A stretch of DNA of 64,000 nucleotides from Oceanospirillaceae bacterium. Lineage in GTDB: Bacteria > Pseudomonadota > Gammaproteobacteria > Pseudomonadales > Litoribrevibacteraceae. A model generated the notes under the pieces. The model was not told the origin of the DNA and made no database searches. It saw only the letters and a list, made by a program, of their open reading frames with translations. Location: positions 824,791 to 888,790 of the forward strand of contig JADFAD010000001.1 of NCBI GenBank assembly GCA_015665455.1. Direction: 5' to 3'. Below are positions 17,822 to 26,943 of the stretch, piece after piece. The position numbers were made by a program, and so were the translations under genes. Each line of letters opens with the position of its first letter. The stretch's first letter is position 1.

Positions 17822-18358
17822 ATGGTGGTTATTCTTTCGAATTTTATTACTTTGGCGGTCGTCATTAATACGCACATTAACACGCACATTCAGATTTCTA
17901 TTTCTAAACAGGCCTTAATGCTTTTTCAAGACGATAGTCTTGTTAAACAATACTCTGTTTCTACGGCAAAGAACGGAGCCGGACAAGAAAGCGGGACAGG
18001 GCAAACTCCGTTGGGGCGCCATGTTATTCGAGCTAAAATTGGAGCAGATCAGCCTGAACGCGCTGTTTTTGTTGGACGTCGATTCACAGGCGAAGTCTAT
18101 TCTGAGTCATTGGCGGAGGCTTTTCCTGAACGGGATTGGATTCTATCCCGTATTTTATGGTTATCAGGTAAAGAGGTTGGGGTAAATCGGTTGGGCAGTG
18201 TCGATAGTATGCGGCGTTACATCTACATTCATGGCACGCCTGATACAGAACCTATGGGCGTTCCTTTGTCTCATGGGTGTGTGCGAATGCGTAATAAAGA
18301 TGTGGTAGAAGTGTTTGAATTAATCCAGACCGGCTGTTTGGTTGATATTCAACGTTAG
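17822..18358 (+). CDS. L,D-transpeptidase (YkuD domain) family protein
   Basis: A 178-residue protein with a complete YkuD active site: IHGTPDTEPMG (His137) and SHGCVRM with the catalytic Cys153. YkuD enzymes make 3-3 cross-links in peptidoglycan or attach proteins to it. The N-terminal 35 residues are hydrophobic in part (ILSNFITLAVVIN) but do not form a clean cleavable signal, so export is uncertain. Its neighbour nagZ, 23 bases downstream, also acts on peptidoglycan material, which supports a cell-wall role and likely co-transcription. The start codon is uncertain because a TATAAT box lies just upstream. Confidence 0.85.
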   Translation: MVVILSNFITLAVVINTHINTHIQISISKQALMLFQDDSLVKQYSVSTAKNGAGQESGTGQTPLGRHVIRAKIGADQPERAVFVGRRFTGEVYSESLAEAFPERDWILSRILWLSGKEVGVNRLGSVDSMRRYIYIHGTPDTEPMGVPLSHGCVRMRNKDVVEVFELIQTGCLVDIQR

Positions 18359-18381
18359 TTAATAGGGAATAGGATCAATAA

Positions 18382-19398
18382 ATGAAAAGCGCGTCGGTAA
18401 TTCTTGATCTCCGTGGCACGGAGGTCGCTCAAGATGAAGTGGCTTTACTTCAGCATCCACTTACCGCAGGGGTGATACTTTTTACTCGTAATTATCAATC
18501 GCCTGAACGGCTGAGCCGATTATGTGATCAGATTAAAACCTTCAATTCGGATTTATTGATTACGGTCGATCATGAAGGAGGGCGAGTTCAGCGGTTTAGG
18601 GATGGATTTACTCGGCTTCCCTCCATGGGTCAGATAGGCGTGTTCTATCACACGCATCAACGCCATGCCATGCGAATCGCAGAATTAACGGGGTTTGTGC
18701 TTGCAGCGGAACTTCGCTTATGCGGCGTTGACTTAAGTTATGCGCCTGTTCTCGATTTAGATATGAATATGAATGATGTTATTGGTGATCGATCTTTTTC
18801 TGATCGTCCAGACATTGTGGCTGACTTAGCCGTGTGTGTGCTTAATGGTTTGGCACATGCGGGCATGAAGGGGGTAGGGAAGCACTTTCCTGGCCATGGG
18901 CACGTTAACGCTGATTCCCATTTGGCTCTGCCCCATGATGATCGGAGCTTTCATGAAATCGAAACCAAAGACTTGTTTCCGTTTCGATTGTTGATTGAAT
19001 CAGGGCTTCAGGGCGTTATGCCTGCGCATGTTATTTATGATCAAGTGGATTCTGAGCGACCAGCAGGCTTTTCACCGCATTGGTTGCAACATGTGTTAAG
19101 AGCGCAGTTGGGTTTTGAGGGCGTTATCTTTAGTGATGACTTGAGTATGCAAGGCGCAGTGGAAGCCGAAAAAACCGCAGCTGGACGTGCAATGGCTGCG
19201 ATTAATGCAGGTTGTAATATGCTGTTGGTCTGCAATGACCAAGTAGCAGCCAAAGAAGTTCTGGCGGGATTAACTCGTGAAGAAGTCGTACCGAGCACCC
19301 TCTTGGGGGGGCTTGAGCCTTCGTTGTCTGTTGATGACATTGATCATGACGAATTGGATCAAGCGAGAGCCGCAATTAACCACTTTATGGCGAACTGA
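18382..19398 (+). CDS. nagZ: beta-N-acetylglucosaminidase (family GH3)
   Basis: A 338-residue cytoplasmic enzyme that removes N-acetylglucosamine from anhydromuropeptides during wall recycling. Signature: KHFPGHGHVNADSHLALP (about 173-190), which includes the catalytic His/Asp loop of GH3 NagZ; VDHEGGRVQRF (about 54-64) and the late FSDDLSMQGA, where the Asp is the nucleophile. Length is normal. Start ATG 18382 has AGGA about nine bases upstream. The order L,D-transpeptidase, nagZ, phosphatase with gaps of 23 and 4 bases suggests one operon. In many bacteria NagZ products induce AmpC-type beta-lactamase, but no ampR/ampC is in view. Confidence 0.93.
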   Translation: MKSASVILDLRGTEVAQDEVALLQHPLTAGVILFTRNYQSPERLSRLCDQIKTFNSDLLITVDHEGGRVQRFRDGFTRLPSMGQIGVFYHTHQRHAMRIAELTGFVLAAELRLCGVDLSYAPVLDLDMNMNDVIGDRSFSDRPDIVADLAVCVLNGLAHAGMKGVGKHFPGHGHVNADSHLALPHDDRSFHEIETKDLFPFRLLIESGLQGVMPAHVIYDQVDSERPAGFSPHWLQHVLRAQLGFEGVIFSDDLSMQGAVEAEKTAAGRAMAAINAGCNMLLVCNDQVAAKEVLAGLTREEVVPSTLLGGLEPSLSVDDIDHDELDQARAAINHFMAN

Positions 19399-19402
19399 TT
19401 GA

Positions 19403-21853
19403 ATGAAGTTAGGTAGCAGTCTTTCTGACCGATTGAGCTTTTGGCTAATTCTGTTATTAGGCGTGATTTTTACCCTTACGGCAGCGTTGGACTATTCGTA
19501 TTCTAAAGAGAATGTGTTGACGGAAGCTCGGCTTAAAATTCGTGAAGAAGTGAAAGACGCGATTTACAAAGTGGAAAGTCTGTTGACGGGAGTTCAGAAA
19601 ACCACCGATCAACTTGGAATTGTGTTGGGGTACAGCGCGATTACTCCGCAGCTAGCGACGACGCTACTTAAGGATTTAGTTGAAGGTAATACGGATGTGA
19701 GTGGTGCCGCAATCGCATTAGAGCCCAAATTTGTAGGCCATGAAGAAGGATTTGCGACCTATTATTATCGAGATTCTGAACAATTAAAGAGAATTGAATT
19801 AAGTGGTCGAAATTCTGAAAGTGAGAATGATGTTCCGTACTATCAAGAGCATTGGTATAAGGCAGTAAAAGAAAAGAGAGAGGCGGTTTGGTCTGAACCG
19901 TATTTTGACACTTATGGTGCGGGCGTGGCTATGGTGACTTACTCTGTACCTGTTTTCCAAATGGCATCGCCGATGCTGTTTGAAGACCAGAATAAGACTT
20001 TTATTGGCGTGGTTACGGGCGACATTGCTGTATCAACGCTGCAATCGTATTTGGATGAGGTCAAAGTTGGTGAAACGGGGTTTGTGCTTTTGGCCAGTCA
20101 GCTAGGAACGCTCATTAGTTTTCCCGAACCTAAGCATGTAATGAAATCGTTATTGGAAGTGTACCCTGCAATTAATAAGTCAGAAGAGTGGAAGCACTTA
20201 TTTGGCTTATTGCTCAGTGGTGAGCAGGGTGTATACCGTGGCAGTTGTTATAAAGATGATCAACGATGCATTATTGGTTATTCGCCCTTAGCCATTACTG
20301 GGTGGCCTATTGCTGTCGTAATTCCTGAGCATGAATTCCTTAAACCAGTATTGAATTTTCTTTTAAAGGTGATCGGCCTTGCTGTTTTTGCGCTCATTTT
20401 AGCTTTGATCGGTATTCGAGTGGTGACGCATTCGATCATGCACCCGTTGGTGTCGTTATCACGCCTTGTCGGGCGTATCGGGGAAGGTGATTTGAGCACA
20501 GTCTTGCCTACGGCTTCTCGCAAAGATGAAGTAGCAAGCTTGGTGAATGCTGTTTCGAACATGCAGAGCCACCTCAAGCAGTACATTCGAGATTTAGAAA
20601 ATGAGACGGCGTTGTCCAGCCGACTCAAAGGTGAGATGGATGCGGCCACGCGAATCCAGATGGCTATGCTGCCTGGTGAAGGGGAATACCATTACGATTC
20701 AAAAGATTATCAGTTGTACGCAAAACTGGAGCCTGCGAAATCCGTAGGAGGCGACCTATATTTTTGTCATGAGTTAGATGACCATCGTAGCTATTTTGTA
20801 ATAGGGGATGTGTCAGACAAAGGTGTACCGGCGGCTTTATTTATGTCCAAAACAATGACCGTATTAACGCATTTGGTCAGACGTGCAATCTCACCGAATG
20901 AATTAATGTACGAAGTGAATAATGTCCTGACACAGAATAACGACGCTTGTATGTTTCTTACTTTATGGTGCGGAATATTGGACCACAAAACCGGCGAATT
21001 AGTATTTGCTAGCGGTGGCCATATGGCTCCGTTGCTGCTGCGTCAAACAGCCATTGATCCCTCAGACGTTCAACCAGAAACCAAGTTATTTGTTCCCATA
21101 GAGCAAGAAAACGGCATGGCATTAGGGCTTGTGGATGATATGGAATTTCCGATCAATCAATTAATGCTTCAGCCCAATGATTTATTGTTTCTCTATACCG
21201 ACGGCATTGATGAGGCGATGAATCCTGAAAGACACTTTTTTGGAATCGACCGTATGCGTCAAGTCTTGCTTCAGATGTCTGAAATGAATGCTTGTGTGGC
21301 GGGTACATCAATGTATCAGTCGGTGAAAGAGTTTGCGGGTGAGGCGACGCAGTCGGATGATATCACCATCATGGCGATTCACATGTCGGCTTCTGCAATG
21401 GAAACCTATGACTTCCTGATTCCCGAAGATATGGGGCAGATGATGGCTGCTCAATGTGAATTAAGCCCTAAGTCCAGTTCAGTAAGCGCGTTGTTTTCGT
21501 TTTTAGACGCGTACTGGGAAAGATACGCTTTATCAGATGGTATTTCGTTTGATGTAAAGCTAGCCGCTGAAGAATTACTGTCGAATTCTCTTAATCATGG
21601 TCAGTTAGGCGATGATGACTGCATCACCTTATGGGTAGGTCACTGTGAACAACAGGTGTATGTTGAGTTAATCGATGAGGGTAAAGCTTTCAATCCTTTG
21701 AAAGAAGCAGATTGTTCTGCCTTAGGTCAATCTTCTGAGGATTGCACGGTAGGGGGGTTAGGCGTTCACTTGGTGAAAGAAGTTACTGATCAGCAGAAAT
21801 ATCAACGTGATGGGAACAAAAATCGTATTTGTTTTTCTAAAACTATAATGTAA
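19403..21853 (+). CDS. membrane sensor phosphatase: dCache, HAMP, SpoIIE/PP2C and RsbW-like ATPase domains
   Basis: An 816-residue protein. A membrane helix at about 13-31 is followed by a periplasmic double-Cache sensor (about 35-310), a second helix (about 318-340) and a HAMP linker (about 341-395). The SpoIIE-type serine phosphatase domain spans about 415-655: AATRIQMAMLPGEG, the metal-binding SVGGDLYF (Asp451) and GDVSDKG (Asp469), LYTDGIDEAMN and SDDITIM. The C-terminus (about 690-816) is a GHKL ATPase of the anti-sigma kinase type (LAAEELLSNSLNHG). Such proteins dephosphorylate, and may also phosphorylate, STAS proteins; the STAS gene at 33939 is a candidate partner. HsbR of Pseudomonas has comparable effector domains but a receiver instead of a Cache sensor. 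The gene starts 4 bases after nagZ. Confidence 0.88.
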   Translation: MKLGSSLSDRLSFWLILLLGVIFTLTAALDYSYSKENVLTEARLKIREEVKDAIYKVESLLTGVQKTTDQLGIVLGYSAITPQLATTLLKDLVEGNTDVSGAAIALEPKFVGHEEGFATYYYRDSEQLKRIELSGRNSESENDVPYYQEHWYKAVKEKREAVWSEPYFDTYGAGVAMVTYSVPVFQMASPMLFEDQNKTFIGVVTGDIAVSTLQSYLDEVKVGETGFVLLASQLGTLISFPEPKHVMKSLLEVYPAINKSEEWKHLFGLLLSGEQGVYRGSCYKDDQRCIIGYSPLAITGWPIAVVIPEHEFLKPVLNFLLKVIGLAVFALILALIGIRVVTHSIMHPLVSLSRLVGRIGEGDLSTVLPTASRKDEVASLVNAVSNMQSHLKQYIRDLENETALSSRLKGEMDAATRIQMAMLPGEGEYHYDSKDYQLYAKLEPAKSVGGDLYFCHELDDHRSYFVIGDVSDKGVPAALFMSKTMTVLTHLVRRAISPNELMYEVNNVLTQNNDACMFLTLWCGILDHKTGELVFASGGHMAPLLLRQTAIDPSDVQPETKLFVPIEQENGMALGLVDDMEFPINQLMLQPNDLLFLYTDGIDEAMNPERHFFGIDRMRQVLLQMSEMNACVAGTSMYQSVKEFAGEATQSDDITIMAIHMSASAMETYDFLIPEDMGQMMAAQCELSPKSSSVSALFSFLDAYWERYALSDGISFDVKLAAEELLSNSLNHGQLGDDDCITLWVGHCEQQVYVELIDEGKAFNPLKEADCSALGQSSEDCTVGGLGVHLVKEVTDQQKYQRDGNKNRICFSKTIM

Positions 21854-21901
21854 CGGTGAGCGAATTTCGCTGTGCTCTTAATAAGTGTTTTCGAATAATT
21901 T

Positions 21902-21917
21902 GCTGTGGATTCACAGC
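21902..21917 (+). other. hairpin between the phosphatase and HD-GYP genes
   Basis: GCTGTG-GATT-CACAGC is a perfect 6-bp stem with flanking partly complementary CGAATAA/TTCG. It is followed by an A-run, not a T-run, so it is not a standard plus-strand terminator. It could stabilise or separate messages of the two signalling genes. Confidence 0.3.
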
Positions 21918-21952
21918 TCAATTCGGAAAAAATATATTAGGCTGAGACTGTT

Positions 21953-23422
21953 ATGCAATATGAAATTCAAGATAACAAAACTGTGCTTATTCACCTGTTC
22001 TTTTCGCTTGTGGTGTTTGCTGTGTACGGGGTTCAAGTTTGCCCTCTATTAGAATCTCTTTCTGTGCTTCAACTGTTTGTTCCTGTTTTTGTTTCCCTCC
22101 TGTTTGTTTTTTTTGCTCAATACAAGTTATCTCCAAACTATAGCTTATCGGAGTGTTCAGAAAAGATTGAAACAGGCCTCTATTGGCGAATGATTTTTGG
22201 TTTATTCATAACAGCTTCATTGGCTTTAAGTCTTTTTAATTTGTTGGCCTATTCCGCACCGTTAGAAAGTGCCTTGAAGGTTATTTTAGGCCTCATTACG
22301 TTAGGATTTTTTGTGGCTACAGACCTGTCTTTACTATATGAGAAAAAGCAGGCGTTACAGCTAAAGCGTTTGTCGCGACGCTTGCAGCCGAATGAAAATT
22401 TTATGCCTTTGACCCAGAAATTTTCGTTGTTTGCCGTTGCAAATACGTTCTTTTTTGCTGTTGTTATTTTTTTAGTGATCAATAAAGACTTACATTGGTT
22501 AATGAGCACAGATCAACGATTATCATTGAAAGAGGCTCAACAAGTTATTCTTGTGGAAGTGGGCTTTGTGGTCGTTGTGATGTTGGCGTACACCTTAAAG
22601 ATTATTCATTCCTTTTCTCATAACTTAAGTTATTTCTTTCAGAATGAGAATGAGACCTTACAGCGTGTTGCCAGTGGAGATTTGTCGGTTCGAGCTCCCG
22701 TATCCAGCCATGATGAGTTCGGCCACATTGCGCATAATACCAATCTGATGATTGATGATTTGGCTCGGTATACACAAGAAGTAAAACAAACCCGTGATGT
22801 GGCGATACTGGGATTATCTTCGTTAGCGGAAGCGAGAGATAACGAAACGGGTGCACATATCTTGCGAACTCAATACTACGTGAAAGCATTGACGGAATTA
22901 TTAAAAGACCGTCCTAAGTACAAAGACTATCTTGATGATCAAACCATTGAATTACTTTATAAGTCCGCACCTTTGCATGACATAGGAAAGGTCGGTATTC
23001 CGGATGCAATTCTGTTAAAACCAGGGAAGTTGACGGACGACGAATTTGAAATAATGAAAACCCATGCATCCATTGGGGCAGAAGCGTTGGCCACGGCGGA
23101 AGGTCAATTGGGCAGTAATTCCTTTTTACGCTTTGCTCGTGAGATTTCAGAAACTCACCATGAAAAGTGGGACGGCAGTGGTTACCCCAATGGGTTAAAG
23201 GGTGAGGATATTCCATTGTCTGGACGTTTGATGGCACTGGCTGACGTTTATGATGCTTTAATTTCCAAACGGGTTTATAAACCAGCGTTTTCCCATGAAA
23301 AAGCCAAATCTATTTTAATTGATGGTAAAGGAACCCACTTCGACCCTGATATTGTGGATGCCTTCATTGAATGCGAACAAGCGTTTGTCGATATAGCCAC
23401 CAAGTACAGCGACAAGCATTGA
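21953..23422 (+). CDS. membrane HD-GYP domain protein (cyclic-di-GMP phosphodiesterase)
   Basis: A 489-residue inner-membrane protein with about six hydrophobic helices (around 10-27, 38-56, 78-100, 108-125, 157-175, 198-216), a HAMP-like linker (218-272) and an HD-GYP domain (about 285-480). Catalytic motifs are complete: HDIGK (342-346) and HHEKWDGSGYP (402-412), so c-di-GMP hydrolysis is expected. The membrane part has no obvious periplasmic sensor domain and may sense within the bilayer. It is 99 bases after the SpoIIE-type phosphatase gene and ends only 9 bases from a convergent GGDEF gene, so synthesis and breakdown genes for c-di-GMP face each other. Confidence 0.9.
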   Translation: MQYEIQDNKTVLIHLFFSLVVFAVYGVQVCPLLESLSVLQLFVPVFVSLLFVFFAQYKLSPNYSLSECSEKIETGLYWRMIFGLFITASLALSLFNLLAYSAPLESALKVILGLITLGFFVATDLSLLYEKKQALQLKRLSRRLQPNENFMPLTQKFSLFAVANTFFFAVVIFLVINKDLHWLMSTDQRLSLKEAQQVILVEVGFVVVVMLAYTLKIIHSFSHNLSYFFQNENETLQRVASGDLSVRAPVSSHDEFGHIAHNTNLMIDDLARYTQEVKQTRDVAILGLSSLAEARDNETGAHILRTQYYVKALTELLKDRPKYKDYLDDQTIELLYKSAPLHDIGKVGIPDAILLKPGKLTDDEFEIMKTHASIGAEALATAEGQLGSNSFLRFAREISETHHEKWDGSGYPNGLKGEDIPLSGRLMALADVYDALISKRVYKPAFSHEKAKSILIDGKGTHFDPDIVDAFIECEQAFVDIATKYSDKH

Positions 23423-23431
23423 CGCGTTTAT

Positions 23432-24958
23432 TTATTCTTTAGGTGCTGTAGTTGGCGCAATGACGATCTGATTTCGGCCTATTTCTTTGGCTGTAAATAA
23501 TGCCTTGTCCGCTCTCTCATAGGTGGGTGAAAATTCTGGTTTCAATGACTTGGGTTTTTTGTTTGACGTGTCGATGAAATCGCAGTGGGTTAGACCTGCG
23601 CTGAAGGTGACATTAATGGTGTTGTTTTCAAACTTGGGTGGTGTATTTCTTAATTTTGTTTGAATACGTTGTAGAATTTCTCTGGCCTGAATTACGTTGG
23701 AATCAGGGCAAAGCAGAAAGAACTCTTCACCTCCGATTCTGGCAAACACATCGTAATCGCGTATCTCTTCTTGAACCAGTTTTACAAAATGGGTCAAAAC
23801 GCAGTCACCGCCAAGGTGGGTGTAGTCGGTATTGATGGCTTTGAAATAGTCCAAATCAATTACGCAGAAGGCAAGGTCGTAATTGTTTCTTTGAGCACTG
23901 CTGACAAGTGCAGGAATGGATTCCATGAAGGCTCTTCGGTTGAGTGCTCCTGTCAGCGGGTCGCGCCTTGATTGTTCGCTTAATAACTTATTAGCACGCA
24001 TTAATGAGTCTGTTTTTATCAGAAGTTGCTTTCTCAGAAGGAAAATATGCGTGATGAGAAATGCTACAACAAGCACAAGGAAACTGCCTAAAATAACCCA
24101 CAAAAGCCAAGAGGGTATGACTTCTTCTTTGATGGATTCTGTTCGAAACCATTTCTGAAATACGGGATCAGTTTTTGATGTGGGTAGCGCTGAAAATCCA
24201 GACTGAAGTATGTTCAATCGTTTTTCATCGTTTTCGTTGACCGCAGATTTTAGTGCCGATTTGTAGAGTGTTTCCCTCGCTGAAAACAGATTTTTGGCAT
24301 CGTTGATATGCAAAAGGTAAAGCGCTACGGGATAGTCTGCAACAAAGGCATTGAAGCTGTTTTCTGCATTTGTGCTTGGTACTGAGCTTGGCTCTGAATT
24401 TGGTTCAGGGCTTGCATTTGGCTTCGTAGTAAATGCTATCGCTGTACGAATGAGATCCGTATTGTTATCAAAAAATATGATGCGAGATTCGGGGTGATGC
24501 TTTCTTAAGAACTCTTCTTCCATTCCACCTCGAACAACGGCAATGTTTTGTTCATGAAAGCTGCTCAAGGACCCTGATATGCTGTTATGAACGAACAAGC
24601 TGGTTTCAAGTGGTGATACATCAGGCCCGAAATCCAATGTTTTATCACGTAGAGGAGAAAATAACAGGCCCCCATGAATATCGGCTCTACCATCGTTGAC
24701 TGCTGTGAGCGTATCGTCCCATTGATCTAAAAATAAGAATTGGGTTTCAAGCTGATTTTCTTCTGCAAACAACGTCCATAAATCAACGAGTAATCCTGCG
24801 TGTTTATTTTCATCGTCGACGAAGGAAAAGGGCGGGTAGTTTGCCGAAAGTGAAATCGTTAATGGCTTACCATTGTCTGTTGGTTCTATGCCATCATAGA
24901 TCCAGATAGCGAATAAAGTCAGAACTATTATCGATATGACGGTGTTTTTTTTGTTCAT
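23432..24958 (-). CDS. periplasmic solute-binding domain fused to a GGDEF diguanylate cyclase
   Basis: About 508 residues from ATG 24958 (MNKKNTVISII...), which opens with a signal-anchor helix. A frame to TTG 25009 exists but adds 17 residues before that helix, so I prefer 24958. Residues about 30-260 match the family 3 extracellular solute-binding fold (LTISLSANYPPFSF, GLLVDLWTLFAEEN). A membrane helix (about 283-303) joins it to a GGDEF domain (about 335-500) with RIGGEEF, so cyclase activity is expected, and RDYD five residues before GGEEF is an inhibitory-site RxxD. It likely senses an amino acid or similar ligand and makes c-di-GMP. A Pro/Ser/Glu-rich insertion (about 185-200) is unusual. 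Convergent with the HD-GYP gene. Confidence 0.88.
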   Translation of the reverse strand: MNKKNTVISIIVLTLFAIWIYDGIEPTDNGKPLTISLSANYPPFSFVDDENKHAGLLVDLWTLFAEENQLETQFLFLDQWDDTLTAVNDGRADIHGGLLFSPLRDKTLDFGPDVSPLETSLFVHNSISGSLSSFHEQNIAVVRGGMEEEFLRKHHPESRIIFFDNNTDLIRTAIAFTTKPNASPEPNSEPSSVPSTNAENSFNAFVADYPVALYLLHINDAKNLFSARETLYKSALKSAVNENDEKRLNILQSGFSALPTSKTDPVFQKWFRTESIKEEVIPSWLLWVILGSFLVLVVAFLITHIFLLRKQLLIKTDSLMRANKLLSEQSRRDPLTGALNRRAFMESIPALVSSAQRNNYDLAFCVIDLDYFKAINTDYTHLGGDCVLTHFVKLVQEEIRDYDVFARIGGEEFFLLCPDSNVIQAREILQRIQTKLRNTPPKFENNTINVTFSAGLTHCDFIDTSNKKPKSLKPEFSPTYERADKALFTAKEIGRNQIVIAPTTAPKE

Positions 24959-25165
24959 ATAGGGCGTCTTTGGTTCGGTCGACGAGTATATAGCAAGCAA
25001 TACCGCCAATCTTCAATAGATGTTTAATATAGTGCTTTTTTCTTAGGTGTGTTTTGGGCGTTGATGAGAGTATTAAATACTCGGAGATGCCTTCCTATCT
25101 AATGCAGTTCTTTTCGCCTAATATAGCGGTCTTTCCTGTGTATGAGATGAACATTTGAGGCGTAT

Positions 25166-25774
25166 ATGGACGTAGAAAACACAAGCAAGGTTGCTGGCGT
25201 TATGGGTAAAGTAAAAAAAGCGGATCACACTGAAATATCCAGTTCTGGATTTTGGATTGGGCACCTACTCATGGTGACTGCAACCATCTTTGGTGTGTAT
25301 TTAGCGGCCCAAGCGGGCTTGAAGCAAGCCATTATTTTTGATGATGTAAGCACAAAACAAAGTAACTACTTTCTTAGGACGTCGCTTTATGAAGAGTTGC
25401 GGGATAATGTAAAAATTCTTCGTGAGTATAATAAAAACGCGTTAAGTAAAAACTCCACGAAAAGCGCGCTTAAGATGCAGAACCCCAATCTCAGTAAGTA
25501 CGTTTGGGATACGATGAAATACTCACCTGTAACACTTGAAACCCCAAGTTATTTTCTGACAGAAACTCGCAAGTTTTACCGCGATGCCGAAGACATAATT
25601 CATAAAGGCGAAGAGAAATTTTACGGTTCAAGACATGCATCTAAGTTAATGACTGCTGTGCTTGATCGAATGGAAAAGGAAGTGCTTCCAAAACTGGCTA
25701 AAAATACAGATTATCTCATTGAAGAGCTGAAAGAATTTGATGTAGATGTCAGTGAAATTCAAGGATTGAATTGA
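25166..25774 (+). CDS. uncharacterised membrane-anchored protein coupled to a rhomboid gene
   Basis: A 202-residue protein that I do not recognise. It has one hydrophobic helix (about 32-50, IGHLLMVTATIFGVYLAAQ) after a charged N-terminus, followed by a soluble, helix-rich, Lys-rich region with likely coiled-coil character near residues 150-195. The stop overlaps the rhomboid start (TGATG), so the two are translationally coupled, and the partnership may be functional: a single-pass protein next to an intramembrane protease could be its substrate or adaptor. That is inference only. It starts at ATG 25166 with TGAGG about 8 bases upstream. Confidence 0.7.
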   Translation: MDVENTSKVAGVMGKVKKADHTEISSSGFWIGHLLMVTATIFGVYLAAQAGLKQAIIFDDVSTKQSNYFLRTSLYEELRDNVKILREYNKNALSKNSTKSALKMQNPNLSKYVWDTMKYSPVTLETPSYFLTETRKFYRDAEDIIHKGEEKFYGSRHASKLMTAVLDRMEKEVLPKLAKNTDYLIEELKEFDVDVSEIQGLN

Positions 25775-26862
25775 TGAAAAACCAAAAGTATTGCCCGAAA
25801 TGTGTCCAGTCCCCTTTGGATGTAACTCATTATCATGGTGAAGAATTAGACGTTTGTAGGCAGTGCGGAGGCTTGTGGTTCGAAAAGAACGAATTGAACG
25901 ATATGCTTTCCTCGGTTGATAATGGTGATGAGGATGTGAAGTTTGAGTCGCAGTTAGGTGAATGCCTAGGAAAGTCAGATAAAGCATGCCCTGATTGCCA
26001 TCATTCGTTGCAGCGATATCATTTATTAAAGGGCTTTGAAGTCGAAGTGGACCTTTGTCTCTCATGTTCGGGGGGATGGGTTGATCGTGAAGAAGTTGAG
26101 CAAGTAAAGCAATCCCCTCGTGTTCAACACGCCTTAAGTGAGATCAATGGAAGCACCAGTTGGAAGACTTGGTTATTTCAGTTTATGTCTCAAATGCCCA
26201 TTGAATACAACATGAAACCGCATATTAAACCTGTGGTTACTTGGGCTCTTATTGTACTTAATACGCTAATCTTTTTTGCCTATTTTGGTAATGAATCCTT
26301 AACACAAAATATATTTGCTGAGTTTGCAAATACGCCTGCACATGTTATGCAGGGCGATGCGTTATGGACGCTTCTTACCAGTACCTTTTTACATGGCAGC
26401 GTGTTGCATTTATTAGGGAATATGTATTTTCTGTACTTGATAGGCGATAACATTGAGGACGCACTTGGGCACAAAACGTATCTAGCGATCTATCTTTTAT
26501 GTGGTCTCGCCGCAAGCCTTGTGAGTGTTGCTTTTAATATGGATCGAACCATACCCAGTGTTGGTGCCAGTGGGGCAATCGCTGGGCTTTTCGGCCTTTA
26601 TCTCGTCTGGTTTAGGCATGCAAGCTTAACGTTTATGTTTGTTGTTTTTCAGAAGAAACTCTCGCCTGTTTGGTACTTCGCAATTTGGCTAGGGCTGAAT
26701 TTCTTTGGGATGTTAACGGCTGAAGGCGGTGTTGATTACTGGGCTCATATTGGTGGTTTTGCAGTCGGCTTATTGCTTGGGGTTCTTTTGAAGCCGTATG
26801 TCATGAAAAGAAACCCGATTTTAGGTCTTTTGTCTTCACCGGAAGCCAAGATTTCACGATAG
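25774..26862 (+). CDS. rhomboid-family intramembrane serine protease with two N-terminal zinc ribbons
   Basis: About 362 residues. The N-terminal 115 residues hold two TFIIB-type zinc ribbons: CPKC...CRQCGGLWF and CPDC...CLSCSGGWVD. The C-terminal 200 residues form a rhomboid membrane domain with GASGAIAG (catalytic Ser266) and YWAHIGGFAVG (His325), plus the HGSVLHLLGNMYFL helix. It should therefore cleave membrane proteins within the bilayer. ATG 25774 follows AAGGA by 8 bases; a TTG at 25771 is less likely. The coupled upstream gene encodes a single-pass membrane protein. A strong terminator follows. It does not look like the short rhombosortase that processes GlyGly-CTERM proteins. Confidence 0.9.
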   Translation: MKNQKYCPKCVQSPLDVTHYHGEELDVCRQCGGLWFEKNELNDMLSSVDNGDEDVKFESQLGECLGKSDKACPDCHHSLQRYHLLKGFEVEVDLCLSCSGGWVDREEVEQVKQSPRVQHALSEINGSTSWKTWLFQFMSQMPIEYNMKPHIKPVVTWALIVLNTLIFFAYFGNESLTQNIFAEFANTPAHVMQGDALWTLLTSTFLHGSVLHLLGNMYFLYLIGDNIEDALGHKTYLAIYLLCGLAASLVSVAFNMDRTIPSVGASGAIAGLFGLYLVWFRHASLTFMFVVFQKKLSPVWYFAIWLGLNFFGMLTAEGGVDYWAHIGGFAVGLLLGVLLKPYVMKRNPILGLLSSPEAKISR

Positions 26863-26910
26863 CACATTGGTTTTACATTCAGACCGGTTTTTGTAGTTTG
26901 GTTGATTACT

Positions 26911-26942
26911 GGTTAAGCGCGGTTTTCTGCGCTTAACCTTTT
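26911..26942 (+). terminator. Rho-independent terminator after the rhomboid gene
   Basis: GGTTAAGCGC and GCGCTTAACC form a perfect 10-bp stem around an 8-base loop (26921-26928), followed by TTTTCTT. It ends two bases before the stop of the convergent chemoreceptor gene. Confidence 0.9.
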
Positions 26943-26943
26943 C

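Noticed and set aside
25774..26862. Rhomboid as the rhombosortase for the GlyGly-CTERM-like protein
   Set aside because: It has N-terminal zinc ribbons and is longer than rhombosortases, and it is 15 kb away; no support beyond being a rhomboid.
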